From Streptomyces sp. NBC_01551 (GTDB taxonomy: Bacteria; Actinomycetota; Actinomycetes; Streptomycetales; Streptomycetaceae): a stretch of 64,000 nt of DNA. Of the stretch, positions 46,300-55,414 are shown piece by piece. Numbering within the stretch: the first letter of the stretch is position 1; every line of letters begins with the position of its first letter. The position numbers and the translations under genes are program-made. The notes under the pieces are model-generated. The model had not been told where the DNA came from and did not search any database. It saw only the letters and a program-made list of their open reading frames with translations. The DNA lies in NCBI RefSeq assembly GCF_026339935.1, contig NZ_JAPEPX010000001.1, positions 5,049,501 to 5,113,500 on the forward strand. Reading direction: 5' to 3'.

Positions 46300-48270
46300 A
46301 TGTCTCACCCCGTACCTCCCGCCCGCAGGCCCGAGCTGCCGCCCGTGCACGGCGCGGTCATCTGCGTCGCCGCGCCCAGCCTGGTCATCTCGCCCGAACA
46401 CGGCCAGCTGACCGGGCGGGGGATCGAAGGGATCTACCGCGCCGGGCGCAGGCTGCTCTCCCGCTGCGTGCTGCGCGTCGGCGGCCGGGACCCGGTCGCC
46501 GTCCAGGGGCGCAGCCTCGGCGCCGACCGGGCGGCCTTCACCGCCACCGTCCGCACGGGGGCCGAGGTGGGTCCCGACCCGGACATCGGCGTGGAGCGCG
46601 TCCGGCACGCGGACGGCACCGAGCGGATCACCCTGCGCAGTTTCGCGGCCCGCCCGGTACGTCTGCCCGTGGAGGTCACGCTCGGCACCGACCTCGCCCA
46701 GCTGGCGTCGGTGGCCGCCGGGCGGGGCGGGCCCGAGCTGCCCGCCGCGGTGCATGCCGCCGGGCTGCGCTGGAGCAGCGGGGAGGCACAGGCCGTCACC
46801 GCGGCCGACCCGGCCCCCGACGACGCGCTGGCCTCGGCGGGACTGCTGCGCTGGCAGCTGGAGCTGGGCCCCGGCGAGTCCCGCACCATCGAGCTGCGGA
46901 CCACGCAGAACCGGGTCACGCGCGCCCCTGCCGGGCAGGCGATCAACCCGCTGGCCGACGCCCGGGCCGAGGGCGACGACCCCAGGGCCGAACTCTGGCT
47001 CCGCACCAGCGTCGAGGACCTGCGCGCGCTGCTGCTGCGGGATCCCGATGAGCCGGGTGACGCCTTCCTGGCCGCCGGGGTGCCCTGGCGGCTCGGGCTG
47101 GCCCCGGCCGAGTCCCTGTGGGCCGCCAGAATGGCACTGCCGCTCGGCACCGGGCTCGCCGCCGCCACCCTGCGCACCCTGGCCCGGACCCAGTCCGCCG
47201 GGCCGGGCCCCGAGGGCGGGAAGATCCCGGGGCCGCTGCGCGGGGCGGGCCCGCAGCTGCCGCCGGGGTGCACCGGGACGGAGGCCACCCTCGCCTTCCC
47301 GGCCGTACTCGCCGAAGCCCGGCGCTGGGGGCTGCCCGAGGCGGAAGTGGCCCGGCTGCTCCCGGCCGCGGAGCGGTGCCTGGACTGGCTGCGCGGCGCC
47401 CTGGGGGAGGACGGCTTCCTGGCCGACCCAGACCCGGGACCGCGGCGCTGCGAGACCCAGGCCCACGCCCACCGTGCCGCGCTGCTCGGCGCCGACCTGC
47501 TAGCCGGGTGCGGCCGCCCCGGCGCCGACGCCTGGCGGGAATGGGCCGCCGCGCTGCGGGAGAGGTTCCGTGACCGGTTCTGGATCGACGGCCCGGACGG
47601 CGGGCGCCCCGCCGCCGCCCTGCATCCCGACGGGCGGCCGCTGCCCCGGCTGACCGGAGCCGCCGCGCACCTGCTGGACACCGGGCTCCTGGGCGGCGGT
47701 CGGCTCGCCCCGGGCCTCCTGGATTCGGTCCGGGCCGAACAGCTCGCCCGGCTGCTCGGGGCCCCGGCCATGGACTCGGGCTGGGGGCTGCGGAGCATGG
47801 CCTCCCGCGAGCCCGGACACAACCCCTTCGGCCACCGCTCGGGCGCCGTGCGGGCGTACGAGAGCGCCGTCGCGGTCGCGGGCCTCGCTCAGGCGGGCTT
47901 CGAGAAGGAGGCCGCCGGCCTGCTCCGGGGCTTGCTGGACGCGGCCGAGACCTTCGGATACCGGCTCCCGGAGATGTACGCGGCCGAGCAGCGCACCGCC
48001 GGCAGCGCGCCCCTGCCGCATCCGGCGGCCTGCCGTCCGGCCGCGGTCGCCGCGGCCGCCGGGGTCCACGCGCTCACCGCCCTCGCGGGAATCCGCCCCG
48101 ACGCCCCGGCGGGCACGGTCACGCTGGCCCCGCTCCCCGGTGCCCCCCTCGGCGCCTTCCGGCTCTCGGGCCTGCGGGTATCCGGAGAACCCTTCGCCGT
48201 GCGGATCAGCAGGCTCGGCCTCGGCATGGTGGAGGAGGCGGCCGATGCGCTCCAACTGGGCGGCCGGTGA
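46300..48270 (+). CDS. glycogen-debranching-enzyme N-terminal-domain protein (amylo-1,6-glucosidase-like)
   Basis: A 656-residue cytoplasmic protein with a GDE_N_bis-like N-terminal domain (VHGAVICVAAPSLVISPEHGQLTGRGIEGIYRAGRRLLSRCVLRVGG) and an (alpha/alpha)6-barrel of the GH15/GH63-type (residues ~290-620; DFAFPAVLAEARRWGLPEAE, GWGLRSMASREPGHNPFGHRSGAVRAYESAVAVAG). A catalytic role in trimming alpha-1,6 glucans is suggested by family but the catalytic acids are not identified with certainty. ATG at 46300; an in-frame GTG at 46096 overlapping the previous stop would add an Arg-rich 68 residues. Confidence 0.78.
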   Translation: MSHPVPPARRPELPPVHGAVICVAAPSLVISPEHGQLTGRGIEGIYRAGRRLLSRCVLRVGGRDPVAVQGRSLGADRAAFTATVRTGAEVGPDPDIGVERVRHADGTERITLRSFAARPVRLPVEVTLGTDLAQLASVAAGRGGPELPAAVHAAGLRWSSGEAQAVTAADPAPDDALASAGLLRWQLELGPGESRTIELRTTQNRVTRAPAGQAINPLADARAEGDDPRAELWLRTSVEDLRALLLRDPDEPGDAFLAAGVPWRLGLAPAESLWAARMALPLGTGLAAATLRTLARTQSAGPGPEGGKIPGPLRGAGPQLPPGCTGTEATLAFPAVLAEARRWGLPEAEVARLLPAAERCLDWLRGALGEDGFLADPDPGPRRCETQAHAHRAALLGADLLAGCGRPGADAWREWAAALRERFRDRFWIDGPDGGRPAAALHPDGRPLPRLTGAAAHLLDTGLLGGGRLAPGLLDSVRAEQLARLLGAPAMDSGWGLRSMASREPGHNPFGHRSGAVRAYESAVAVAGLAQAGFEKEAAGLLRGLLDAAETFGYRLPEMYAAEQRTAGSAPLPHPAACRPAAVAAAAGVHALTALAGIRPDAPAGTVTLAPLPGAPLGAFRLSGLRVSGEPFAVRISRLGLGMVEEAADALQLGGR

Positions 48271-48362
48271 AAGCCCTTCGCGGTGGTCCACGCTCCTCGG
48301 TCGCGTACGGAGGACACCCGCCGGATTTCGGATCGCCGTCTTCGGGATCACCAAAGCTCTGT

Positions 48363-48384
48363 TTATCGTCAGGCAGACGACTAT
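48363..48384. promoter_or_regulatory. inverted repeat next to the NUDIX gene's -10 region
   Basis: TCGTC-AGGCA-GACGA (48366-48380) within TTATCGTC...GACGACTAT. A TATGAT hexamer (48382-48387) ends 6 nt before the ATG, so a bound protein would block it; the encoded winged-helix NUDIX protein is the obvious candidate. Confidence 0.5.
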
Positions 48385-48393
48385 GATCGCGGC

Positions 48394-49140
48394 ATGTCGC
48401 CCTACGACCCGTCGGCCTTTCCGCCCTTCGCCGTCACCGTCGACCTGGTCGTGCTCACCGTGCGGCGCCACGCGCTCTGCGCGCTGGTCGTCCGACGGGG
48501 TGAGCAGCCGTTCCAGGGGCGCTGGGCGCTGCCCGGCGGTTTCGTCCGCGGTGACGAGGACCTGGCCGCGGCCGCGGCCCGCGAGCTCTCCGAGGAAACC
48601 GGGCTGTGCGCCCACGACCCGGCCGACCCCGGCCTGGGCAACGGAGCGCACCTGGAACAGCTCGCCACCTACGGCGACCCGAAGCGGGACCCCCGGATGC
48701 GGGTGGTCAGCGTGGCGCACCTGGTGCTCGCCCCCGACCTGCCCGCGCCCCGGGCCGGCGGGGACGCGAACAGCGCGCGCTGGGCCCCCGTCGACGAGCT
48801 CCTGCCGGTCGGCGACCAGGCGTCCGAGGGGCTTGCCTTCGACCACGCCACGATCCTCGCCGACGGGGTGGAGCGGGCCCGCTCGAAGATCGAGTACTCC
48901 TCCCTGGCCACCGCCTTCTGCCCGCCCGAGTTCACCGTCGGCGAGCTGCGCCGGGTGTACGAGGCCGTGTGGGGCGTGGCCCTGGACCCGCGCAACTTCC
49001 ACCGCAAGGTCACCGGGACCCCCGGGTTCCTGGTCCCGGCCGGGGGGACGACGACCCGTCAGGGCGGGCGTCCGGCGCAGTTGTTCCGGGCGGGCGGGGC
49101 CACCCTGCTCAACCCGCCGATGCTGCGTCCGGAAGTCTGA
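48394..49140 (+). CDS. NUDIX hydrolase with C-terminal winged helix (NrtR-like)
   Basis: A 248-residue protein. The Nudix box is complete: G-F-V-R-G-D-E-D-L-A-A-A-A-A-R-E-L-S-E-E-T-G-L fits GX5EX7REUXEEXGU. The C-terminal part (SKIEYSSLATAFCPPEFTVGELRRVYEAVWGVALDPRNFHRKV) matches the winged helix of NrtR-type regulators of NAD or sugar metabolism; classical NrtR regulators often bind ADP-ribose compounds. An intact box with a DNA-binding domain suggests it may hydrolyse and regulate. Leaderless start likely. No NAD biosynthetic gene is adjacent. Confidence 0.86.
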   Translation: MSPYDPSAFPPFAVTVDLVVLTVRRHALCALVVRRGEQPFQGRWALPGGFVRGDEDLAAAAARELSEETGLCAHDPADPGLGNGAHLEQLATYGDPKRDPRMRVVSVAHLVLAPDLPAPRAGGDANSARWAPVDELLPVGDQASEGLAFDHATILADGVERARSKIEYSSLATAFCPPEFTVGELRRVYEAVWGVALDPRNFHRKVTGTPGFLVPAGGTTTRQGGRPAQLFRAGGATLLNPPMLRPEV

Positions 49141-49271
49141 CGCCCCGGCAGCCGAGGGAACGCCGCCGTCACCGCCTCGGAGCGGCTACGCAGAAAATCG
49201 GACATATCGCGTTATCTTGTTTGCGGTATTTACCCTGCCGCAGAGCGGTCTCACCCCCCGCGAGAGAAGCG

Positions 49272-51077
49272 ATGCTCCAGGCCATCGGACTCACCAGCAC
49301 ACCCCGTCGAGAACTCCCGCCCCTCGTGGACGACCTCACCTTCGAGGCCCGCCCCGGGTGCGTGACCGCCCTGCTCGGCGAGCCGGGCTCGGGCAAGACC
49401 ACCGCCCTGCGGCTCATGCTCGAACTCGAACCGGGCCGCGGCGTCACCTACTTCCGCGGTCGCCCCCTGCACCGGATCCCACACCCCGGCCGTGAGGTCG
49501 GCGTCCTGCTCGGCGACGTCCCCGGCAACCCGTCGCGGACCGTACGCAACCAGCTGCGGATGCTCTGCGCCGCCGCCGGGGTGCCGGCCTCCCGGGCCGA
49601 CACCATGCTGGAGGTCGTCGGCATCGCCGGCCTGCGCGACCAGCGCCTGGGCTCCCTCTCCCTCGGCATGGAACGCCGGGTGGGGCTGGCCGCGGCGCTG
49701 CTCGCCGATCCCTGCACCCTGCTCCTCGACGAGCCCGCCGCCGGGCTCTCACCCCGCGAAGGCGCCTGGCTGCACGCGCTGCTGCGCGCTCACGCCTCCC
49801 TCGGCGGCGCGGTGCTCTTCACCACCGCCGACGCGAAGGAGGCCGCCCGCAGCGCCGACCGGGTCGTATCCATCGAGTCGGGCCGGCTCGTCGCCGACCA
49901 GGACGCCGCCGAGTTCGCCCGCACCCGGTTGCGCCCGCGCGTCGCCGTGCGCACCCCGCACGCGGCGCGACTGGCCGACGTACTGGGACGCGAGGCCCGC
50001 GCCGCCAAGCGCGCGGTGGAGATCGTCGAGGAGAGCGGCAGCCGCCTGTCGGTGTACGGCAGCAACTGCGCCGAGGTCGGCGAGGCCGCCTTCCGCAACG
50101 GCGTGCTGGTCCACCAGCTCGCCGACGAGACCGGCGACGCCGGGGCGCCGGCCGCGCCGGTGCCGCAGGCCCGCACCGAGGCGGGAGCCGCCACCGCACC
50201 TGCCACCGCGCCCGCCACCACGCCCGACGCGACGCCCCGCGAGACCCCGGCGGGCCGGCCCCGGCGGGCCCTCTCCGAGCGGCCCGCCTCCACCGTGCGC
50301 AAGGTCGGCGGCCCGCTGCGTCCGCTGCGCTACGAACTGTGCCGGGTCTTCGGCACCGCCACCCCCGTCCTGACGGCGGCCCTGGTCGTCGCCGCCTCCG
50401 CCCTCACGGCCCTGGTGCTCACCCGGACCGGTCAGACGTCGCAGAACCGGCTGCTCGCCGCCTGGCCCGAGTTGCTGCCGCTGCCGCCCGCCGCCCTCGG
50501 CGCCGGACTGCTGGGCGCCCTGGCCTTCGGTGAGGAGTACCGCTACCCCGCGCTCGCCGCCGACCGCGGCACCGTTGCGCGCCGGATGGGACTGCTCGCC
50601 GCCAAGCTCGGGGTCGCCGCCGTCCTCGCCCTGCTGCTCGGCACGCTCGCGGTGGCCGCGGACGCCGCCGTCCTGAGGCTCGTCTTCGGCAGCGGCCCGC
50701 TCAGCTCCCCGGCCGAGCGGATCTCCCCGGCCGCGAGTTGGGCCGGGCTTCTCATCGGCTGCGCCTGGGCCGGGGTCCTCGCCTCCGGTGTCTTCCGGTC
50801 GGCGGCGGCGGGCCTGGCGGCCGTGCTCGCCGTACCGGTGATGGTGGTTCCGCTGGTGCGCAAGGTGCTGGACGGGCCGTCCTCGTACCCGGCCACCGGA
50901 CTCGCGGCCCGGCTGCGGGGCCTGGCCTGGGCGCAATGGCCCCCAGAGGCGGACCGGCTGGTCCACGGGGCCCTCCGGGTGATGGCCCAACCCGTGGGAA
51001 CCGCTCTGGTGTTGTCGCTGATGGTCCTGTTGTGCGCCTATGGGTTCACAGGACTGCGCGGCCGCGTCCGCTGGTAA
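49272..51077 (+). CDS. ABC transporter with ATPase and permease fused
   Basis: A 601-residue fusion. Residues ~1-230 are an ABC ATPase: Walker A GEPGSGKTT, signature LSLGMERR (LSGGQ degenerate), Walker B CTLLLDEPAAGLSP. A linker of ~130 residues (Ala/Pro/Thr-rich, ~295-340) leads to six or so hydrophobic spans (FGTATPVLTAALVVAASAL ... ALVLSLMVLLCAYGFTGL), an ABC-2-type permease half. One half-transporter per chain, so it should dimerise. It sits immediately upstream of whiH. ATG at 49272 after GAGAGAAG. Substrate unknown. Confidence 0.82.
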   Translation: MLQAIGLTSTPRRELPPLVDDLTFEARPGCVTALLGEPGSGKTTALRLMLELEPGRGVTYFRGRPLHRIPHPGREVGVLLGDVPGNPSRTVRNQLRMLCAAAGVPASRADTMLEVVGIAGLRDQRLGSLSLGMERRVGLAAALLADPCTLLLDEPAAGLSPREGAWLHALLRAHASLGGAVLFTTADAKEAARSADRVVSIESGRLVADQDAAEFARTRLRPRVAVRTPHAARLADVLGREARAAKRAVEIVEESGSRLSVYGSNCAEVGEAAFRNGVLVHQLADETGDAGAPAAPVPQARTEAGAATAPATAPATTPDATPRETPAGRPRRALSERPASTVRKVGGPLRPLRYELCRVFGTATPVLTAALVVAASALTALVLTRTGQTSQNRLLAAWPELLPLPPAALGAGLLGALAFGEEYRYPALAADRGTVARRMGLLAAKLGVAAVLALLLGTLAVAADAAVLRLVFGSGPLSSPAERISPAASWAGLLIGCAWAGVLASGVFRSAAAGLAAVLAVPVMVVPLVRKVLDGPSSYPATGLAARLRGLAWAQWPPEADRLVHGALRVMAQPVGTALVLSLMVLLCAYGFTGLRGRVRW

Positions 51078-51282
51078 GGGACCGTTGGTGATCGTTCCGG
51101 CACCGGAGAAGGTGGCAACGGGACCGTTGAAGTCCGCATCACACGACCCGGATCGCAACTCCCCGCAAAAGGCCCGGTTCTTTACGATAAGTCGTCAATT
51201 GCGTAGGTGGCACCGATCACCCTTTCGTGTGCTTTTCACCAAAGACCTCAAGGGTGATGGAGGCGAGGCCGACAAAGGATGC

Positions 51283-52170
51283 GTGAGTACCCTTGCGCAC
51301 ACCATGATGACCACCGCCCGCCATGCCGAATCCGGCCTCGCCGGCCCGGGCGAACTCGACCGCTACCCCTACGCGGACACCCCCGGGGCCGAACGCGTCG
51401 GAGCGCCCCACTGGGACGGAGGCGACGTCGAGTTGAGCCGGGTCGGGCGCCGCGCGGCAGGCAGCCGCGGCCGCGGACTCCACGGCCAACTCGTCCAGCA
51501 GCTCGGCCAGATGATCGTTTCCGGCGACCTCGGCGCGGACCGTCCGCTGGTCCCCGAGGAGATCGGGCAGCGCTTCGAGGTTTCCCGTACGGTCGTCCGC
51601 GAATCGCTTCGGGTCCTGGAGGCCAAGGGCCTCGTCAGCGCCCGGCCCAACGTCGGCACCCGGGTCCGCCCGGTCGCCGACTGGAACCTGCTCGACCCCG
51701 ACATCATCGAGTGGCGGGCCTTCGGCCCGCAGCGCGACGACCAGCGCCGCGAGCTCAACGAGCTCCGCTGGACCATCGAGCCGCTCGCCGCCCGGCTCGC
51801 CGCCGGACACGGCCGCCCGGACATCCAGCAGCGGCTCGCCGACATGGTCGAGATCATGGGCCACGCCCTCGGCCAGGGCGACTCGATCACCTTCGCGCGC
51901 GCGGACAACGAGTTCCACGCGCTGCTCATCCAGGTCGCCGGGAACCGCATGCTGGAGCACCTCTCCGGCATCGTCTCCTCGGCCCTCCAGGTCTCGGGCA
52001 GCCCCATCACCGCATGTGACCGCCCCAGCGAGACCTGCGTCGCGCACCACGCGCGGATGGTCGAGGCCCTCGCCGCGGGTGACGCCACGGGCGCCGAGAA
52101 CGCCATGCGTCAGCTGCTGACGGTGCACCCGGAGGTCGAGCGCGTGGTCCCCGCCCCGCGCGAGCACTGA
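51283..52170 (+). CDS. whiH: sporulation regulator WhiH (GntR/FadR family)
   Basis: WhiH is needed for sporulation-septum formation in aerial hyphae of Streptomyces. The 295-residue protein has a GntR winged helix (LHGQLVQQLGQMIVSGDLGADRPLVPEEIGQRFEVSRTVVRESLRVLEAKGLVSARPNVGTRVR) and a C-terminal FadR-like FCD domain with metal-ligand-type residues (DNEFHALLIQVAGN, HHARMVEALAAGD). The position directly upstream of hrdB matches S. coelicolor. GTG at 51283 with AAAGGA upstream; ATG at 51304 is the alternative. The promoter is expected to depend on sigma WhiG. Confidence 0.93.
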   Translation: MSTLAHTMMTTARHAESGLAGPGELDRYPYADTPGAERVGAPHWDGGDVELSRVGRRAAGSRGRGLHGQLVQQLGQMIVSGDLGADRPLVPEEIGQRFEVSRTVVRESLRVLEAKGLVSARPNVGTRVRPVADWNLLDPDIIEWRAFGPQRDDQRRELNELRWTIEPLAARLAAGHGRPDIQQRLADMVEIMGHALGQGDSITFARADNEFHALLIQVAGNRMLEHLSGIVSSALQVSGSPITACDRPSETCVAHHARMVEALAAGDATGAENAMRQLLTVHPEVERVVPAPREH

Positions 52171-52225
52171 CGGGCGAAACGCGCGGGCGCATGGGGTGGC
52201 ACCAGCTGTCGCCGGGTCCCGGACA

Positions 52226-52248
52226 CCCCCCGGACCGAGTCCGGTGGG
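52226..52248 (+). terminator. hairpin downstream of whiH
   Basis: CCCCCCGGAC-CGA-GTCCGGTGGG: ten-bp stem with one C-T mismatch and 3-nt loop, 56 bp after the whiH stop. Lies in the 443-bp whiH-hrdB gap, which also holds the hrdB promoter region. Confidence 0.72.
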
Positions 52249-52469
52249 GCACCACCCGGCGGTGGCCCGGGGCGCGGGCCCGGCGACACGAGCGTGCGGC
52301 ACCGGCAGCCCCTGCCGACACGCGGGAACACGGGGCCAAAGGGCCGTTCGGATCGCGTGGTGGACCGTAGGACCGGCATGGCGGCACACGAGATGTGACT
52401 CGGGCCACGAAGATTGGGCGTAACGCTCCGCGACGTCACGCGATGACTTAGGTGGTGATGGCCGACGGA

Positions 52470-52496
52470 GGGAATACAGCAGCCCTTGGGGGTGCT
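52470..52496 (+). promoter_or_regulatory. candidate SigR promoter of hrdB
   Basis: GGGAAT (52470-52475), 18 nt, then GCT resembles the thiol-stress SigR consensus GGAAT-N18-GTT (one base off in the -10). hrdB is a known SigR target in S. coelicolor. The start codon lies ~118 nt downstream. Confidence 0.48.
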
Positions 52497-52613
52497 GTGC
52501 AGCTCCCCGGCCCCTGCCCGCGCCCCCGGCCCATCCCCAGTCGGTGGTCGTCGGCTCCGGTCCAGCACCAGGCCGGGGTCGGAAGCCGTTTCCATCGTTC
52601 CGAGAGGTTGTTC

Positions 52614-54188
52614 GTGTCGGCCAGCACATCCCGTACGCTCCCGCCGGAGATCGCCGATTCCGAGTCTGTGATGGCGCTCATCGAGCGGGGCAAGGCCGAG
52701 GGGCAGATCGCCGGCGATGACGTGCGTCGGGCCTTCGAGGCTGACCAGATTCCTGCGACCCAGTGGAAGAATGTTCTGCGCAGCCTCAACCAGATCCTCG
52801 AGGAAGAGGGTGTGACGCTGATGGTCAGTGCCGCGGAGTCGCCCAAGCGCACCCCCCGCAAGAGCGTCGCAGCGAAGAGCCCGGCGAAGCGGACGGCCAC
52901 GAAGACCGTGGCGGCGAAGACGGCGGCGGCAGCGCCGGCCTCGGCCACCTCGGTCCCGGAGGCCGACCCGGCCGAACCGGACACGGCGGCCGCCTCGGCG
53001 GAGGAGCCCGGAACCGAAGCGCCCGCCAAGAAGACGGCGGCGAAGAAGACGGCGGCAAAGAAGACCGCCGCGAAGAAGACCACCGCCAAGAAGACGGCGG
53101 CGAAGAAGACCGCGTCCAAGAAGGACGCCGACGAGGCGGGCGACGAAGAGTCCGCCGAGGACCTGCCCGCCGCGGCCAAGGCCGAGGGCGAAGAGGAAGA
53201 GGACGGCGCCGAGAGCAAGGGCTTCGTCATCTCGGACGACGAGGACGACGCCCCCGCCCAGCAGGTCGCCGTCGCCGGTGCCACCGCCGACCCGGTCAAG
53301 GACTACCTCAAGCAGATCGGCAAGGTCCCGCTCCTCAACGCCGAGCAGGAGGTCGAGCTCGCCAAGCGCATCGAGGCGGGCCTGTTCGCCGAGGACAAGC
53401 TGGCGAACTCCGACAAGCTGGCGCCCAAGCTCAAGCGCGAGCTGGAGATCATCGCCGAGGACGGCCGGCGCGCCAAGAACCACCTGCTGGAGGCCAACCT
53501 CCGCCTCGTGGTCTCGCTGGCCAAGCGCTACACCGGTCGCGGCATGCTCTTCCTGGACCTGATCCAGGAGGGCAACCTGGGCCTGATCCGCGCGGTCGAG
53601 AAGTTCGACTACACCAAGGGCTACAAGTTCTCCACGTACGCGACCTGGTGGATCCGGCAGGCGATCACGCGCGCCATGGCCGACCAGGCCCGCACCATCC
53701 GCATCCCCGTGCACATGGTCGAGGTCATCAACAAGCTCGCCCGCGTGCAGCGCCAGATGCTCCAGGACCTGGGCCGCGAGCCCACCCCGGAGGAGCTGGC
53801 CAAGGAACTCGACATGACCCCCGAGAAGGTCATCGAGGTCCAGAAGTACGGCCGCGAGCCGATCTCCCTGCACACCCCGCTCGGCGAGGACGGCGACAGC
53901 GAGTTCGGCGACCTCATCGAGGACTCCGAGGCGGTCGTCCCGGCCGACGCGGTCTCCTTCACGCTGCTCCAGGAGCAGCTGCACTCGGTCCTCGACACCC
54001 TCAGCGAGCGCGAGGCCGGCGTGGTCTCGATGCGCTTCGGCCTCACCGACGGCCAGCCCAAGACGCTCGACGAGATCGGCAAGGTCTACGGCGTCACCCG
54101 TGAGCGCATCCGGCAGATCGAGTCCAAGACCATGTCGAAGCTGCGACACCCGTCGCGCTCGCAGGTGCTGCGCGACTACCTCGACTGA
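52614..54188 (+). CDS. hrdB: principal RNA polymerase sigma factor HrdB
   Basis: The 524-residue housekeeping sigma factor of Streptomyces (RpoD group 1). Region 1.1 ([32 protein letters not shown]) is followed by a long Lys/Ala/Thr-rich insertion (~75-170), then regions 1.2-4: [73 protein letters not shown], and the -35 binding [31 protein letters not shown]. From memory the C-terminal ~350 residues match S. coelicolor HrdB almost exactly. The GTG at 52614 has GAGAGG upstream. Followed by a strong hairpin. Confidence 0.98.
   Translation: MSASTSRTLPPEIADSESVMALIERGKAEGQIAGDDVRRAFEADQIPATQWKNVLRSLNQILEEEGVTLMVSAAESPKRTPRKSVAAKSPAKRTATKTVAAKTAAAAPASATSVPEADPAEPDTAAASAEEPGTEAPAKKTAAKKTAAKKTAAKKTTAKKTAAKKTASKKDADEAGDEESAEDLPAAAKAEGEEEEDGAESKGFVISDDEDDAPAQQVAVAGATADPVKDYLKQIGKVPLLNAEQEVELAKRIEAGLFAEDKLANSDKLAPKLKRELEIIAEDGRRAKNHLLEANLRLVVSLAKRYTGRGMLFLDLIQEGNLGLIRAVEKFDYTKGYKFSTYATWWIRQAITRAMADQARTIRIPVHMVEVINKLARVQRQMLQDLGREPTPEELAKELDMTPEKVIEVQKYGREPISLHTPLGEDGDSEFGDLIEDSEAVVPADAVSFTLLQEQLHSVLDTLSEREAGVVSMRFGLTDGQPKTLDEIGKVYGVTRERIRQIESKTMSKLRHPSRSQVLRDYLD
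53028..53117 (+). repeat. six 15-bp repeats encoding KKTAA units in HrdB
   Basis: AAGAAGACGGCGGCG-type units encode [30 protein letters not shown] in tandem. The sequence looks like histone H1/HU-tail repeats and adds a strong positive charge to region 1.1. Confidence 0.9.
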
Positions 54189-54227
54189 GGTTCGGCCGAG
54201 GACGACCCGAGGGCTTCGGGCCGTACG

Positions 54228-54261
54228 CCGGTGGCCGCGCGCGGGTGCGCACGGCCACCGG
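54228..54261 (+). terminator. hrdB terminator hairpin
   Basis: CCGGTGGCCGCGCGC (54228-54242) and GCGCACGGCCACCGG (54247-54261) pair with one mismatch and a GGGT loop, 40 bp after the hrdB stop. Confidence 0.85.
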
Positions 54262-54309
54262 GCATCCCACTCTGGGTGGAGTCATACACACTCAGAGTCA
54301 GGAGCCCAC

Positions 54310-55287
54310 ATGCGTCGTCCCTTTGCCCGTGCTCTGGCGGGCGCGCTGACCCTGGTGGCGGGTGCGGCCGCGGCACCGCTGTCCCAGGCGCCGAAGGCGG
54401 CCGCGGACAGCGTGGTCATAGGCGGGAAGCCGGTCAAGGTCGCCGACACCCCCTGGGTCGTCGCGCTCGCCAGCCGTGACCGGTTCGGAGGTACGCGGGG
54501 CGGGCAGTTCTGCGGGGGTGTCCTCGTCGCCCCGACCAAGGTGCTCACCGCCGCCCACTGCCTCGGCGACCAGGTGCTCGGCGGTCCCGTCGAATCCCTC
54601 CCCGACTTCCGGGTGATCACCGGGCGTACGGAGCTGCGCGCGACCGACGGCAGGGAGATCGCGGTGCGCGCGGCCCGGGTGAACCCGGCCTACGACCCTG
54701 GGAGCAACGCGGGGGACCTCGCCGTACTGGAGCTGGCGGAGGCCGTGCCGGCGGATCACGTACTCCCGATGGCCGCTGCCGGGCATCCCGGATACGAGGC
54801 CGGCGCCGAGGCGTCCGTGTACGGCTGGGGCGACACGAGCGGGTTCGGCGACTACGCCTACGGGCTGCGCGCCGCGAGCGTGACGGTGCTGGAGGACGAG
54901 GTCTGCCAGAGCGCCTACCCCGGGGACCGTGACGGGCGGTACCAGGCCGACTCCATGGTGTGCGCGGGCGACCGGGACGGCGGCAAGGACGCCTGCCAGG
55001 GCGACAGCGGGGGTCCGCTGGTGGCCCAGGGGCGGCTCATCGGGCTGGTGTCCTGGGGGCGGGGCTGCGGGCGCGCCGACAGCCCCGGGGTCTACACGAG
55101 GGTCGCCCCGCTGACCGACTTCGCCAGCGCGGACTTCACGAAGGCCGACTCCTTGCGCGCCGACTCGTCGGGCGCCGGCTCCGTGAGCGGCGCTGAGACG
55201 GGCTCGCGGACGGAACCCGGCCTGGACACCCTCCGCGACGCCCGCCGGGCCTCCGGGCCCGCCGCACGGCCCGGCAAGGGGTCATAG
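54310..55287 (+). CDS. secreted trypsin-like serine protease (S1)
   Basis: A 325-residue exported protease: signal peptide [22 protein letters not shown], short pro-region, then the mature domain beginning at VIGGKPV (IVGG-like). Triad: H in TAAHCLG, D in GDLAVLEL, S in CQGDSGGPL. The four cysteine pairs of trypsins are largely present ([27 protein letters not shown]). After the protease domain (~residue 255) a ~70-residue tail has a pentapeptide-like rhythm ([15 protein letters not shown]). Same position as a trypsin gene next to hrdB in S. coelicolor. ATG follows CAGGAG. Confidence 0.92.
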   Translation: MRRPFARALAGALTLVAGAAAAPLSQAPKAAADSVVIGGKPVKVADTPWVVALASRDRFGGTRGGQFCGGVLVAPTKVLTAAHCLGDQVLGGPVESLPDFRVITGRTELRATDGREIAVRAARVNPAYDPGSNAGDLAVLELAEAVPADHVLPMAAAGHPGYEAGAEASVYGWGDTSGFGDYAYGLRAASVTVLEDEVCQSAYPGDRDGRYQADSMVCAGDRDGGKDACQGDSGGPLVAQGRLIGLVSWGRGCGRADSPGVYTRVAPLTDFASADFTKADSLRADSSGAGSVSGAETGSRTEPGLDTLRDARRASGPAARPGKGS

Positions 55288-55326
55288 CGGGCGGCGGGCG
55301 GGACCTCGAACGTTCTCGAACATGAG

Positions 55327-55365
55327 GACGGGCGGCATCCCTGGGTCTCAGAGATGCCGCCCGTC
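55327..55365. terminator. hairpin between protease gene and DUF7455 gene
   Basis: GACGGGCGGCATC (55327-55339) and GATGCCGCCCGTC (55353-55365) form a 13-bp perfect stem with a 13-nt loop; the genes are convergent, so it can serve both. Confidence 0.88.
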
Positions 55366-55414
55366 GACCGGCCTGGCCGGTCCTGGCTCGTCGGATGCGA
55401 GGTGCAGGCCTGTG

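Noticed and set aside
55300-55325. CTCGAACGTTCTCGAAC near 55310 as an SOS box
   Set aside because: It lacks the 4-nt spacer of TCGAAC-N4-GTTCGA and lies between convergent gene ends, not in a promoter.
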